64,000 nt of DNA from Phytomonas francai (lineage: Eukaryota; Euglenozoa; Kinetoplastea; Trypanosomatida; Trypanosomatidae). Location: NCBI GenBank assembly GCA_001766655.1, contig MJCC01000004.1:1196658-1260657 (forward strand), written 5' to 3'. The position numbers were made by a program, and so were the translations under genes. Shown here in pieces: positions 12,334 through 22,485 of the stretch (its first letter is position 1; every line of letters starts with the position of its first letter). The notes beneath the pieces are model-generated. The model did not search any database, was not told where the DNA came from, and worked only from the letters and a program-made list of their open reading frames with translations.

Positions 12334-13143
12334 TCACTCTCTCAAATTCCACACGAAGGTGCACTTTTCCGGTGAGGGGAGGTTTGCGTGATCGGGGCTC
12401 CAGAGATCTGCGGAGATGATGAGCAAGGCGCCCTCCTCGTCGGCCTGCTCGGATGTCCTCGGCAGGGCGGCGTCCGCCGCGGGGTGCTCGCCGGCGTCGC
12501 TGTCCCCGAAGCTCGAGGTCAATCCGTTGGACAGGGTCGAGGGCCTCGTCTGGAATTTGCACGGCAGGCAAAGCCGCGGGTCGGGGCCGATGGGCGAGGC
12601 CTCCCGCGCGGGCGCCGACCCCCTCCTCCCCCCCGCCAGCGCCCAGCCCGGCGGGGGCCAGAGCTGGACGTCGACCGCCTGCAGGCTGCCCGAGCCCCCG
12701 ACCCAGTCCGCGCGGAAGAGCACGCGGGCGCCGACGGTGAACTCGCGCCAGAAGGCCTCGGCGCGGGCCGCCCCGAGCGGCGTGCGGAGCTTTTGGTAGT
12801 GGACGAAGATGTCGCCGATGCGGACGGGCCGGCGCCGGTGCCGGACCCCGTCGATCGCGACGACGCCCCCGCCCTCCGCGGCGCCGTCGAGCAGGGCGGC
12901 CCCGCGCGCGTCCTCGCCGGCGGCCATCGGGGTCAGCTGGTGGGTCGCCGTCAGGAAGCCGAACCCGCGCGTCCGCCCGTACCGCCGCACCCGCCCCTCG
13001 TAGCGCGTGTGCGTCGCGTAGAGCAGCCCGTTCGCGCGGCCGAGGCGCGGGGGAAACGGGGGGGGGGCGCGCGCCAAGGCCGCCCTTTCCCCGCTCCGAG
13101 ACCCCTCCCGGCCCCCCCCCACGCGGCCGGTCGCGGGATGCAT
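12334..13143 (-). CDS. Split cold-shock-domain protein, paralog 2
   Basis: ATG is at 13143 (MHPATGRVGGGREGSRSG) and the stop is TGA at 12334, giving 269 residues. The cold-shock domain resembles that of the gene at 6987-8458. GRVRRYGRTRGFGFLTATHQ lies at residues 50-69 with the RNP1-like GFGFLT. After an Ala/Gly-rich insertion comes GDIFVHYQKL at about 110-119 (RNP2-like), then VGARVLFRADW...LQAVDVQLW. The spacer between the two motifs is about 43 residues, against about 120 in the paralog and about 10 in ordinary cold-shock domains. The C-terminal 110 residues are low-complexity and acidic, ending EKCTFVWNLRE. It has no 66-bp repeats and is much more GC-rich than its paralog. A nucleic-acid-binding role, probably RNA, is inferred from the family. 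Confidence 0.85.
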   Translation of the reverse strand: MHPATGRVGGGREGSRSGERAALARAPPPFPPRLGRANGLLYATHTRYEGRVRRYGRTRGFGFLTATHQLTPMAAGEDARGAALLDGAAEGGGVVAIDGVRHRRRPVRIGDIFVHYQKLRTPLGAARAEAFWREFTVGARVLFRADWVGGSGSLQAVDVQLWPPPGWALAGGRRGSAPAREASPIGPDPRLCLPCKFQTRPSTLSNGLTSSFGDSDAGEHPAADAALPRTSEQADEEGALLIISADLWSPDHANLPSPEKCTFVWNLRE

Positions 13144-13761
13144 CCCAGAGGACGTGTCTGAGAAGACGCTGCCAGACGTCGCGCGAATGCCGCCAAAGGC
13201 GTTTCACGTTGGTCTACGGACGGTATCGATCTATCTATATCTATATATAGATATCTATATATAGATCTATCCGGCTTGCGGGGTTGTAACTTGAAAATAC
13301 GGAATAGGAAGCTTTGTCAGAGTGCCTGAAAAATATTTTACGATGCGTAATATTATGAAAGTGATATCACTTTGTGTGTGTGTGGGATAGAGTTTGCGTA
13401 ACATTCAATAAAGTATTCAAAAAACGGTGATAAAGGTGAAAGAAAGGTAACTTATTGTGAGTCATGTGTTTCGGCGTGTACCCCTTTGCCAAAGACATGA
13501 GGAGGCCCCTTTTGGGGGGCTGCCACAATCCGCCATGGTGGTGAAAATCCACTGCGCCATCGTTGTGCTTTCAAATTGCCCTCTAGTGGGGGGTATTCAG
13601 CAGTCTAAAAAAAAAAAAAAAATAATAAGTAAAAAAGAAGTTACTAGAACTCTTATGGAAACAGAAATGGAATATATTTATACAAAAATGAACGTGAAAA
13701 AAAAAAAAGGAAGTATAACTAGTGTCTACTATAGAAGGTTAGAGAGTAAGTTCCATCGAAC
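13144..13761. other. Short intergenic region with AT palindrome
   Basis: This region holds an imperfect tatcta palindromic tract at 13229-13271, a short GT tract near 13372-13384 and an A run near 13607-13622. No reading frame here looks real. Confidence 0.5.
13229..13271. repeat. Self-complementary tatcta tract
   Basis: Repeated tatcta/tatata units form a nearly perfect palindrome centred near 13250 that could extrude as a cruciform. It lies about 90 bases upstream of the ATG of the cold-shock paralog at 12334-13143. Simple-repeat origin is the default explanation. Confidence 0.6.
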
Positions 13762-14754
13762 TCAAGTCTGCGCGCAGAGGAAACGGGAGACGACATCTGC
13801 GGTGCAGTGCTTACACGCAATAACCCCACCCGCCGCGCCCCCTGCCGCGTTGAGGGACTGATCAAGGGACCGCTGGGCGGCTTGCTGCGCCGCGTCTACC
13901 TCCTCGATCTGATCGCATAGGCGCCGCACGGAGGCTTTGAACTCCTCGCACCGCTTCCGCATAGCGCGTTGCCGCCGCTGAAATTCATCCTCGAGGGCGG
14001 CGTGGGTTTGCCGTTGGGCCTGAAGCCGCGCCTCGAGCTCCTCGGGGGAAGTCCACCGCGCGACCACCGCGGTGGGGCTGTAGGTGGCCTCCTCCTCCTC
14101 ACACCCTTCGTCCCGCACGGTCGCCTCGTCCGGCGGGGCATCGCGGTGGCCTTCCGCATTCGCGCCCCGCCCTATCCCCGAAGCATCCTCAGAGGTCGTA
14201 GGCCGAAGCTCCCGCATGGCGCACAATTCGTCCACCAGGGCATCGCGCTTCTTTCGGGCTTGCTCGAGCATCGCCGAGGCGATTTCGGCCTCCCGCCGCC
14301 GCTGCTGGTGGACCTCCTGGAGGTGCGCGAGGGAACGCTGTGGTAGGAAGGTCTGCGCGACGCTCGCGTGCACCTGCGTCGCGCGTAGAATATATTGCTT
14401 CCGTAGGTTGATTAGCTCTTGTCTTTTGGTTCGCACCGCGGCCTCTTTTTCCAGCCGAGGTGAGCGCAGAGTTTGGATGTGCTGCGCTGCTTCTGCTATG
14501 GCGTCGCGCTGCTGCTGGATGAGTTGGAGTAGTTTCAGCTTTTCCCGTCGAAGAGCCTCAAGGCGTTGCTCTTCTTCGGGGTTGCTTACTTTTTCGCGTC
14601 GCAGCTTTTCATTCTTGGAGAGAAGTATTTCTAGGGCCCGCGTGGATTCGCGGAAACGCGCTTCCTCCTTCTGGAGGGACTGCTGGCTCTGGTGCAGAGC
14701 CTCGGTGAAGCCCTGAAGTGCCGCCACGGCGTTGGAATCCTGATGCTGGAGCAT
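13762..14754 (-). CDS. Coiled-coil protein, hypothetical
   Basis: I start this gene at the first in-frame ATG, 14754 (MLQHQDSNAVAALQGFTEAL); about 27 further codons are open upstream but contain no ATG. The stop is TGA at 13762, giving 330 residues. The protein is almost entirely predicted coiled coil, rich in Gln, Glu, Arg, Ala and Leu (for example RLEALRREKLKLLQLIQQQR and EELEARLQAQRQTHAALEDE). A short acidic low-complexity break (DEGCEEEEATYSP) lies in the middle, and CKHC sits near the C-terminus. There is no recognisable catalytic domain. The next gene on its 5' side is another coiled-coil protein, but I see no sequence relationship. A cytoskeletal or scaffold role is a guess. Confidence 0.8.
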   Translation of the reverse strand: MLQHQDSNAVAALQGFTEALHQSQQSLQKEEARFRESTRALEILLSKNEKLRREKVSNPEEEQRLEALRREKLKLLQLIQQQRDAIAEAAQHIQTLRSPRLEKEAAVRTKRQELINLRKQYILRATQVHASVAQTFLPQRSLAHLQEVHQQRRREAEIASAMLEQARKKRDALVDELCAMRELRPTTSEDASGIGRGANAEGHRDAPPDEATVRDEGCEEEEATYSPTAVVARWTSPEELEARLQAQRQTHAALEDEFQRRQRAMRKRCEEFKASVRRLCDQIEEVDAAQQAAQRSLDQSLNAAGGAAGGVIACKHCTADVVSRFLCAQT

Positions 14755-15438
14755 GGCTCCAACCGCAGCCTGAATCCACCCTTCCCTCTCACTTCTCCCT
14801 TGTCTGTGCAAGGGTTGGTGGGTATTCTCGGGGCACTACCTCACGCGAGTTAGAGATCTGCTTAAAACCGTACACAGTGGCCTCAACCGCCTCCTTTCTT
14901 TCAACTCCTTTATACACCCCCCCCTTGTGGAGCACACGCAGACGGAAATGGCGCAAGAGTGTGGAACTATATATATATATTAGAAACAACAGGGAAAATA
15001 GAATATCAGCAAGGGATGTCATCACAAGCCCAAGGAAGAAAGTACATCCATTCATAACTTGGATGGTTCCACCTTTATTATCTTTACGAGTTCATCCGGA
15101 AAAAGTATTCTCGCGAGCACTGGGACAAATTCAATGTATAATCTAAAGCCAGTAGTCTATATCATGTTATCTAGCAATCGTACAACGGCATTTATAGAGA
15201 AAAAAAAACACAAAGTACAGGAGAAAAGGTTCACCCCTATTGGGGGTCTTGAAAGAAAACACACACGCGCAGACCCTTTCTCACACAGCCATGGAGGCAC
15301 GACCCACCTCGTTGAGGGCGAGCAATGCAGCGAGCAGTTAGTCATTGTGGTGGTCATGTCTCTCCCGTTGTCAGCATAACATATCCAAGGAAAAAAGGAA
15401 AGAAAAATCTAAGGGATCTAAGGACAAAAAACAACAGC
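14755..15438. other. Intergenic region between two coiled-coil genes
   Basis: This is about 680 bases of mixed composition with a short TA tract near 14968-14980. The short frames on both strands look like chance. Confidence 0.5.
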
Positions 15439-18426
15439 TCAAAGCAACTCCACTTCGTAGCCCGAGCTGTATATCTCGACCGCCGGAAAGAGCGATCGCG
15501 TCAGGTCCACGTTTCGGAAGGCGATGCCGCAGTCGATGCCGTTCCATTCGTAGCGCAGGCAACCCTCCGCGATCCTCAAGACGCAGCCCACCTCGTCGCC
15601 GACCTGCACGCCGCGCGCGCCCTGAACCTTCGCCGCCTCGGCCCACCCCTCCAACGGCGCCCCCACGACCCCCTGCGCCGGCGCGAACCGACGCCCGGAG
15701 TGGAGGTCGAGAAAATAACAGCCGGCGTACCGCACGGAGTTCCCCCCGGCCCCGAAGCTCTCCACCGGCAATAAACGATCCGCGAAGCCGACGGCGATGC
15801 CGGCCTCGCCGCGGGCGGGGGGCGGGGGAAGGGCGCGGACGAGGAGGGTGAAGCGATAGCAGAGGGCGGGCGCCCCACGCCCGCGCCCTTCGCGCCGCTG
15901 GCGGGCCGCGTGCAGGGCGCTGCTGATGGAGCCCAGCGCGGAGGTCCTGACGTCCTCGCGCGCGCCCGGGGCCGACCACGGCCTCGCCAGGCGCCGCCCC
16001 CCACCCCACACGAGAAGGCGGCTCGCGGTCTGGCCGAAGACGAGGTCCGACGGGGAAGAGGCCGCGTCCTTGTCGTCATCGACGCCCCCCCAAACCCCAA
16101 GCGCCTCGCGGGGGCGATACGGGGGTTTCTGCCAGCTCTTTTCCCTCCCCTCCCTCTCCTCCGCGTGGGCGGATTGTGGGTCGTCGTGGACACGCACCTC
16201 CCGGCCGACGGTGGGGTCGAAGCGCGTGGGGTCGAGGGTGTGGACGCTTCGCGGGAGTCGCGCACGCGGCGGGCGGTCCCGCAGCGTCGCCAACACGTCT
16301 TGCCAGCCCTGCCCCGCCCCGCGCGAAGCGATGGAGGTGCGGGGCGTGGGAAAATTAGTGCTCGGCACCAAGAGGCCGTTCCCACTCGGCGAGCCCCTTT
16401 CCCCCCCTCGCGCGGGGTCATCGAGATTCCCCGCTAGGTTTGAAATACCCAAGGGGGGGCATGCGTTTGCGCTCTTTTCGAGCTCCCCAAAGGCCGTCCC
16501 GGGCAGCATCCACGTACCTGACCTCCCACGCAACGCCGCTTCCGGCGGCTCGCCGAGGGCCTCATTCCCCGCCGTATTGAGATCAACCTTCACGAGGCAG
16601 TGCGGCCGCGAGGTCTCTTCACCCTTCGAACGCACGCCGGGAGGGGGTTGGGGCTGCAAAGGTGTCGGGGTTTCACCGAACGGCGGGTCTGCAAAGGACC
16701 CTGGAAGCGGCGTCTCGCCGCTCTCGATCGCGAGCGATGGCTCCCGCAGAGGGGGCTGGTGCTTTGTCAACTCCTCGACGGTTTGGGGCGCCGGCGGGAG
16801 GCCGCCGGGGGTGCACTCGCCCGGGGTCGTCATGGATTCCCACCGCTTCACCCCGTCAATTCCGCCCTGAGAAATCGTGTTCACGTTGAGGTTTCTCAAC
16901 CCCACCGGCGACATGCGGGCGGGAGAGACCCCCCTTGGGGTGCGGACGGCGGCGTTTTCAGCAAGCTCTCTCGCCACCGTCTGAGCGCGCGCCACCGCCT
17001 CGTGCAGCTCGTTCTCTCGCTCTTTCAATGCAGCGAGCAACTCCTCACGCTCGGCAGAAATCTGGGCAACCTCATCCCGCATCGCCTCCAGCTCTCGTGC
17101 GTCCTCGGCGGCGTGAGCCTCATACTTAGCCTGCTGGGACTTCAGTTCCGACTGCAATGCTACCACTTTAGCGAGATAGGTCTCGAGAACGTGCTCCTTT
17201 CCTACTTCTAACGCATCAATGGTGTTCCGTAAAGATTCCTCCTCTGCCTCGAGATCGCCAATGCGTTCGCGCTGCGACTGCATCGCCGCCTTCAGCTCTC
17301 GGGTTTGCTCGAGAAGGGCCTCGGTATCGGACCGGTATCGGGCCTCTTGCCGCCGCAGCCTCTCCTGGCATCGATGCACATCCTCCCGCATTCTCGCCAC
17401 CAACGCGTTGGCCTCCTGTTGGGAGTTCTGAGCCTGAATAATAAAGCCATCGTGCCGGTCAGCGGCCTCCTTCAGTTCCCTCTGAAGAGCCTCGTTCTCA
17501 CGCTGAAGGTGGGTGTGGTCGGCCTCGCTTGCCTGCCGTGCGCTGCGCGCGTGCGCAAGCTCCCTGCCGAGGGCATCGGTGGCTTCCTGATGGGAGCGCG
17601 TGCTTTCCCGCATCGCACGCCGAGTGGCGACCAATTCCCCCTCCAGGGCGCGCTTTTCATCTCGCAGCGATGCGACCTGAAGCTCCAGGGCCCCGAGCGC
17701 CGCCCGGAGCCGCGCCGTTTCCCGCACCTTCTCCGGCGTGCCCTCCTGGCTGCGAACGCACATTTCCCGGGGAGGCTCCGCGGCCCCAACGGGGGTATCC
17801 TTTCCCAAAGCCCGTCCGCCGTCGGCGGGAGGGGCGGCCTCCTGCAGGCTGGGCCGCCGCCTCCGCATCTCCTCGCTCGCGATGGCGCCCGAAGCGCAGA
17901 GAGGCACCGACGGTCGTGCGGGCTTTTCTTGTGGAGGGCATGGCCCCTCCGCGGCACCCTCTCGGGGGGTTTTCGAAAGGGGATAGGGCTGCTCTTCTTC
18001 AGTACTCAACGCACTTGGCCTGCGGCTGAGTCTGGCTTCTGGGTGTGCGAGGTCGTCCTTGGTTGGGGTTGTGTGCACGGAAGCCGGAACCATCGGATGA
18101 AACTCCTGCTGGAGATTCCGCCAGACTCCTTCCTCCTCCTGAACGAGTTGACGACGATAGCGCGATTCCATATCCTGCTCCAGCTTTAGCTTGATTGTAT
18201 AGAGTTTGGCGGTGTGCCCCACCTCCTTCCTAATGGCAGTTCGCAATGTAGGTAAGGCACTTTTGGTCTTCACGGTAGAAGATGCACTGCTTGCAGTACC
18301 CCCCAATGTCGGTGCGGCGGCGCACGGAGACTTGAGGACCTCCTCCGATAAATCCGTTTGGCCTGTGTACCTTGAGCTGGTGGAAGCTTCTCTAACCAGC
18401 GGTGAAAGCGGTGCAGAGACCGACAT
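15439..18426 (-). CDS. Coiled-coil protein with C-terminal SPRY-like domain
   Basis: ATG is at 18426 (MSVSAPLSPLVREASTSSRY) and the stop is TGA at 15439, giving 995 residues. The frame is open a further 73 codons upstream, but that stretch is AT-rich and its translation looks non-coding. The first 230 residues are disordered. They are followed by about 250 residues of continuous coiled coil (for example LRDEKRALEGELVATRRAM and LLAALKERENELHEAVAR) and then a long Pro/Gly/Arg-rich linker. The last 160 or so residues resemble a SPRY domain: GIAVGFADR, YAGCYFLDLHSG, VGDEVGCVLRIAEG, RYEWNGIDCGIAFRN and LFPAVEIYSSGYEVELL match the usual order of that fold. SPRY domains mediate protein-protein contacts, so an adaptor or scaffold role is plausible. 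The exact partner is unknown. Confidence 0.85.
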   Translation of the reverse strand: MSVSAPLSPLVREASTSSRYTGQTDLSEEVLKSPCAAAPTLGGTASSASSTVKTKSALPTLRTAIRKEVGHTAKLYTIKLKLEQDMESRYRRQLVQEEEGVWRNLQQEFHPMVPASVHTTPTKDDLAHPEARLSRRPSALSTEEEQPYPLSKTPREGAAEGPCPPQEKPARPSVPLCASGAIASEEMRRRRPSLQEAAPPADGGRALGKDTPVGAAEPPREMCVRSQEGTPEKVRETARLRAALGALELQVASLRDEKRALEGELVATRRAMRESTRSHQEATDALGRELAHARSARQASEADHTHLQRENEALQRELKEAADRHDGFIIQAQNSQQEANALVARMREDVHRCQERLRRQEARYRSDTEALLEQTRELKAAMQSQRERIGDLEAEEESLRNTIDALEVGKEHVLETYLAKVVALQSELKSQQAKYEAHAAEDARELEAMRDEVAQISAEREELLAALKERENELHEAVARAQTVARELAENAAVRTPRGVSPARMSPVGLRNLNVNTISQGGIDGVKRWESMTTPGECTPGGLPPAPQTVEELTKHQPPLREPSLAIESGETPLPGSFADPPFGETPTPLQPQPPPGVRSKGEETSRPHCLVKVDLNTAGNEALGEPPEAALRGRSGTWMLPGTAFGELEKSANACPPLGISNLAGNLDDPARGGERGSPSGNGLLVPSTNFPTPRTSIASRGAGQGWQDVLATLRDRPPRARLPRSVHTLDPTRFDPTVGREVRVHDDPQSAHAEEREGREKSWQKPPYRPREALGVWGGVDDDKDAASSPSDLVFGQTASRLLVWGGGRRLARPWSAPGAREDVRTSALGSISSALHAARQRREGRGRGAPALCYRFTLLVRALPPPPARGEAGIAVGFADRLLPVESFGAGGNSVRYAGCYFLDLHSGRRFAPAQGVVGAPLEGWAEAAKVQGARGVQVGDEVGCVLRIAEGCLRYEWNGIDCGIAFRNVDLTRSLFPAVEIYSSGYEVELL

Positions 18427-20173
18427 ATTGATTCGTGCGGTTTTGTCGACTAATATAAACAAAAAAGTGTTCGATATGTTCTTTTGTATGGTTGTTTGCC
18501 TTTTGCATGGAAATCTAATGCATACCAATGTATATAATTTAAATTCTCGACGAGGAAAATAACGAACAAAATATAAAATATAAGGAAATTCAAATGTTTG
18601 ACAGGTATAGTAAGTAGTCGAGAGAAAAGGTGTCGATTGCGACATGAAAGCAACTCTCTGAAGAGGCTTTTAAGAGTTCAATTTTTACCTCATTTACCCA
18701 CAAGGCCCTATGGAGCAGCATTAACAGGGGGCTTACCGTGGTAGGCTGGTAGTAAGTATTGGTTGAAAGTAATATCGCTAATGTAGCTGACCTTATGAAC
18801 AGTCCCTCTGTAGACGATGCTATGGTCTACTGCACAACCGTGTTCCCGATCATGTCCCATTAATTTATAAAACTAACTACTAGCAAGCAAGAATGGATCT
18901 TTATACTAATGTAGATTTTTGCAGTGAAAAAACAAATTAAAGCATGAATTACTCAAAAAAAAAAAAAACGTAATGCAGCTACCCGCAAGACTTGGTAAAA
19001 CCGATTGTTTCTGCTGGGAGCCAATGCCTGTCTGTGTGACCCATCCCACTTATCCGAGTGCGCACTAGATAAAGATACAAAAAGGAAAAGAAAAATGGCA
19101 TACTGTAAAACAAACCTAAGATAACATAGAGGGCTCGCAGTCGCGCTCCGATATCTTATAAGCGATTAGTGACAGAGAAGCAAGGATATCTACACACACG
19201 CATTCTTTTCCTTTCCGTCAAGTACATCTTGCATTTTTTCCCTTTTCAAAGAAGAAGGGCATACAAAACGAATAATCCGCTACCTTCGTCATCATGAAAA
19301 GACTTCACATCGCTTTGTGTATTTTCATATGAGCAGAAGAATTTTAAAGGATATTTGCTCCTTTTCGAGCGCATTGCGCCCTCATGGTGTTTGTTGAAGC
19401 CATCAAATAACTGAAAATGTGAAAAAAGAACCCCAAACAAACCCCTAAATTTTTTAAGGTTTTAACAAAAGAAGTGTGTTTAATGATAGAGCTTTCATTG
19501 AATTGCTATTTTTAGAGACCTAAGATGTGGGCCTTTTGCTTATTTTTCACTTTCCTCTTCCCCCCCCCCCCCCCTGTATGACTTCTAACCACGCTCATCA
19601 GAGAATATTAGGAACAATTTCTGTTAGAATTTGCATTAAATTCTCATGGGCTAAAAAAAAATGTTGAAAAAAATGAACCTCTATATAAATAAACTTTTTT
19701 AAATACATCATATCAAGGTCACAAGACACGCACAGTATAAGCAACAATTACAACAAAGAGGGTAGAATTGCCTTCAATGAGACTAAAATATGGGAAAAAA
19801 GTCAACATACTGATAAAAGGGGAATGTCATTTAAAAAATGGCTTACATATATTTAAAAAAAAAAAAATACTAAAAAATAAGTAAGTTTATTCGTTCTAAG
19901 ACTGAAAAAAAAATATTAAAAAAAAATGATATAAAAAAACCTTTCCATTTGTTATGAAATACTCCTTCAAATGTATCTCTTAAATAAACGCATCATACGC
20001 ACACCGACTCTCCAGCTTGCCTAAAATACTAATGGGCGTATCCCCACAAGGATGCCATTGACTATTTTTTAAGACATCAGTGCAACACAAAGATTCGTTT
20101 GATGAATCACTGTCTTCCCTCTTTTTCATTATTATCAAACCATCCTCACTCCTACTCTTTCAGACGAATTGAT
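18427..20173. other. AT-rich intergenic region, no gene seen
   Basis: This spacer contains many A/T runs and a run of about 14 C at 19561-19574. A more mixed island lies at 18660-18860, just upstream of the coiled-coil/SPRY gene, and another at 19010-19170. I cannot assign either one. No convincing reading frame. Confidence 0.5.
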
Positions 20174-20587
20174 TCATTGATGTTTTGGATTCTCTTTTAG
20201 TTTTTTCTTTTTACATGTTCGGGGGGTGCAGCTGTCGATCTCGGTGCCCACGGTGAGATGGGTCCCCTTCCTGCCCGACGCGTCGATGGTCGGGGGTTTT
20301 TCAATGTAGACGCACGGCCGGGGCCTCACCCACGGACCCACGCCGCCCTCTCGGATGCTAACCGGGATCGACATCACGGTGCGGCACCGCGGGCACATCG
20401 CGAGGCTCGTGTGCTGTGGCAGGAGGAGCACGCAGTGGCAGCTGGCGCAGGTCACGCTGAACTGGCGGACGGGGGTCACGGTGTTGCACATCGGGCAGCG
20501 GATGGAGACGGCCCCGATGGGGTACGCGTGCGTGGCACAACACCCCACACAGCGGATCACGCCGGTGGTCTGCACCTGGGGAGGCAT
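20174..20587 (-). CDS. Small LSD1-type zinc-finger protein
   Basis: ATG is at 20587 (MPPQVQTTGVIRC) and the stop is TGA at 20174, giving 137 residues. The three upstream in-frame codons begin with GTG and are not used. Two zinc ribbons are visible. The first is CVGC...YPIGAVSIRCPMC, a close match to the LSD1-type pattern CxxC...YPxGAxSVxCxxC. The second is CASC...PQHTSLAMCPRC, a more divergent copy. The tail is basic (CKKKKLKENPKHQ). LSD1-type fingers act in nucleic-acid or protein binding in plants and protists. A GT tract lies about 115-150 bases upstream and an AG-repeat tract, pyrimidine-rich in the sense strand, about 50-65 bases upstream; the latter could be a splice-acceptor tract if genes are trans-spliced. 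Confidence 0.85.
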   Translation of the reverse strand: MPPQVQTTGVIRCVGCCATHAYPIGAVSIRCPMCNTVTPVRQFSVTCASCHCVLLLPQHTSLAMCPRCRTVMSIPVSIREGGVGPWVRPRPCVYIEKPPTIDASGRKGTHLTVGTEIDSCTPRTCKKKKLKENPKHQ

Positions 20588-20697
20588 CCCACCCACGAGA
20601 AGGAGAGCGAACGGGAACGAAGGAAGGGGTGCGTGAAAGAGAGAGAGAGAGAAAGTGTGACAGAAGGAGGGGATGCGACGTTTTGGTATTGTAACGC

Positions 20698-20737
<40 letters not shown>

Positions 20738-22485
20738 GGATGTGTTTCTAGTTTGTGGTAAGAACTGCGCCTAATTAGTCTGTACGAATGAGAAATATAT
20801 ATATATATATATATATATATGGAGAGAGAGAGAGAGAAAGAGATGAAAGTATCCTTTTTAAGCCATATAGAAAATAGCTCAAGGGGGTATAAAATAAAAG
20901 AGGGACAAATTAAAACACAAAAACGGTATATAAAAGGAAAAAAATGAGGGAAAATATACCCTCACCTATTTATGTACGCTTAGCAAAAATACAGAAATCA
21001 ATAGAGGCAGTACCAGCTATGTTTTCATTCACTCGATACTGTAAGCTGTAATAAAGAAAGGAATGGGCCTCCCAGCATTGCTGAAAAAAAATGAAAAAAG
21101 TATTTAAGGTATAAGGTGGTGTAGATCACCTGAAGCGATTATAGAAAGTAACGAATCTTCAATCTATATATATATATATATATATATATATGCGTGTTTA
21201 TACAGATTTTATACCATGTAAAAAGGATCTTTACTAATTTCTTCGTTGGTTTATTTAACCCTCAAAAGCCTTGGAAGAAGGAAGCTTTATAATCTAATTC
21301 TAATTTTAAATTCAAATTTCACCCAGAGTATCTAGCACACCTCGTTTGATTTTTCCTGTTCAAATACTGCTACAATATACGTTATATAGTTGCGGAAAAA
21401 TTCTTCGATATTAAGAGAGCAACGAAACGGGAAACCAATGGAAAAGGTTATCGTATTTAATAATAATGTAAAAACAATATCCCTAGTTCCTATTTCTTCT
21501 TAATTTCAAGCTAAGCAGATTATCCAAGACAAGTGTCGCCCAAAAAGGTTAAGATGTATACTCATCTATCATTGCTTTGTATGATAGGATAATTATATTA
21601 TCATCATTATCTCATCATCGTGCTCTACATATTACAAAGGTAAACCATTTGGAAGAGTAAAGAAAATGCGAGTTTTATCTTATCTAGTTGAATATTTTTT
21701 GAGAGGGAAATAGACATAGTGACATTTAAAAAAAAACGGTCCCTAAATTCAAACACGTAATCTAACGAGAAGGGCTCTCAACATGTTTACGAGGAGGAAT
21801 TGAGTCGCATCTTTCGATAGTGTCGATCAAACCCTATAAATACATTCAAAAGTAGGAAAAGGGAAAATAAATACAAAACGGAAAGCATATACGATAAGTC
21901 TTAGTTCCATCAGCATCCTTCATACTTGATACAAAAAAAAAAAAATACACACTTCTTTAGTTGTTTCCCCATCCAAAAAAATATTATTTTATTCGTTTTC
22001 ATTCTGAAAGAGGTACAGTTCAGGTTTAGATTAAAATAGGCAACCTACCCAACATCGACTCCCCCCCACCCCCGTTTCCATCATACCAAAAGCCCAAAAA
22101 TATGTAATACAACCTTGACTCTCTCTATACCTTCTCTGCCTTATGCATGAGGCTCACTCTTTACGGTTTGTGTGTGTGTACAATCAACCAGTGATAAAAA
22201 GATAGGCTATTCACACCACAGGATGAATAATGAGTTGCGACTGTTTTAGAGAGGAATTCGGGTAGTAGAGGAAATGAGCACTTAGATTTAATTTATAGGG
22301 TTCGGAATAGTAAAACGCATGCGTTGAATAAATATGCTCATTTAGATGCTTGAAAAAAAAGACTAGAAAACGTCAAGCTATTTTAGATGATTTTCCTCCC
22401 CAAAGACAAACCTTAAATTGGAGGTCTGCTACCTTATTTTAAACACCTTTTACCTTCAGAGTTAGATTCAGTCCTAAAGATTGGG
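20588..22485. other. AT-rich intergenic region with microsatellites
   Basis: This spacer holds an AG tract at 20638-20654, a GT tract at 20701-20734, TA tracts at 20797-20820 and 21164-21191, and an AG tract at 20822-20838. The remainder is AT-rich with A and T runs. No gene seen. Confidence 0.6.

Noticed and set aside
12269..13207. 312-codon minus-strand frame overlapping the second cold-shock gene
   Set aside because: It is an Arg/Pro/Gly-rich out-of-phase shadow; the cold-shock motifs are in the other frame.
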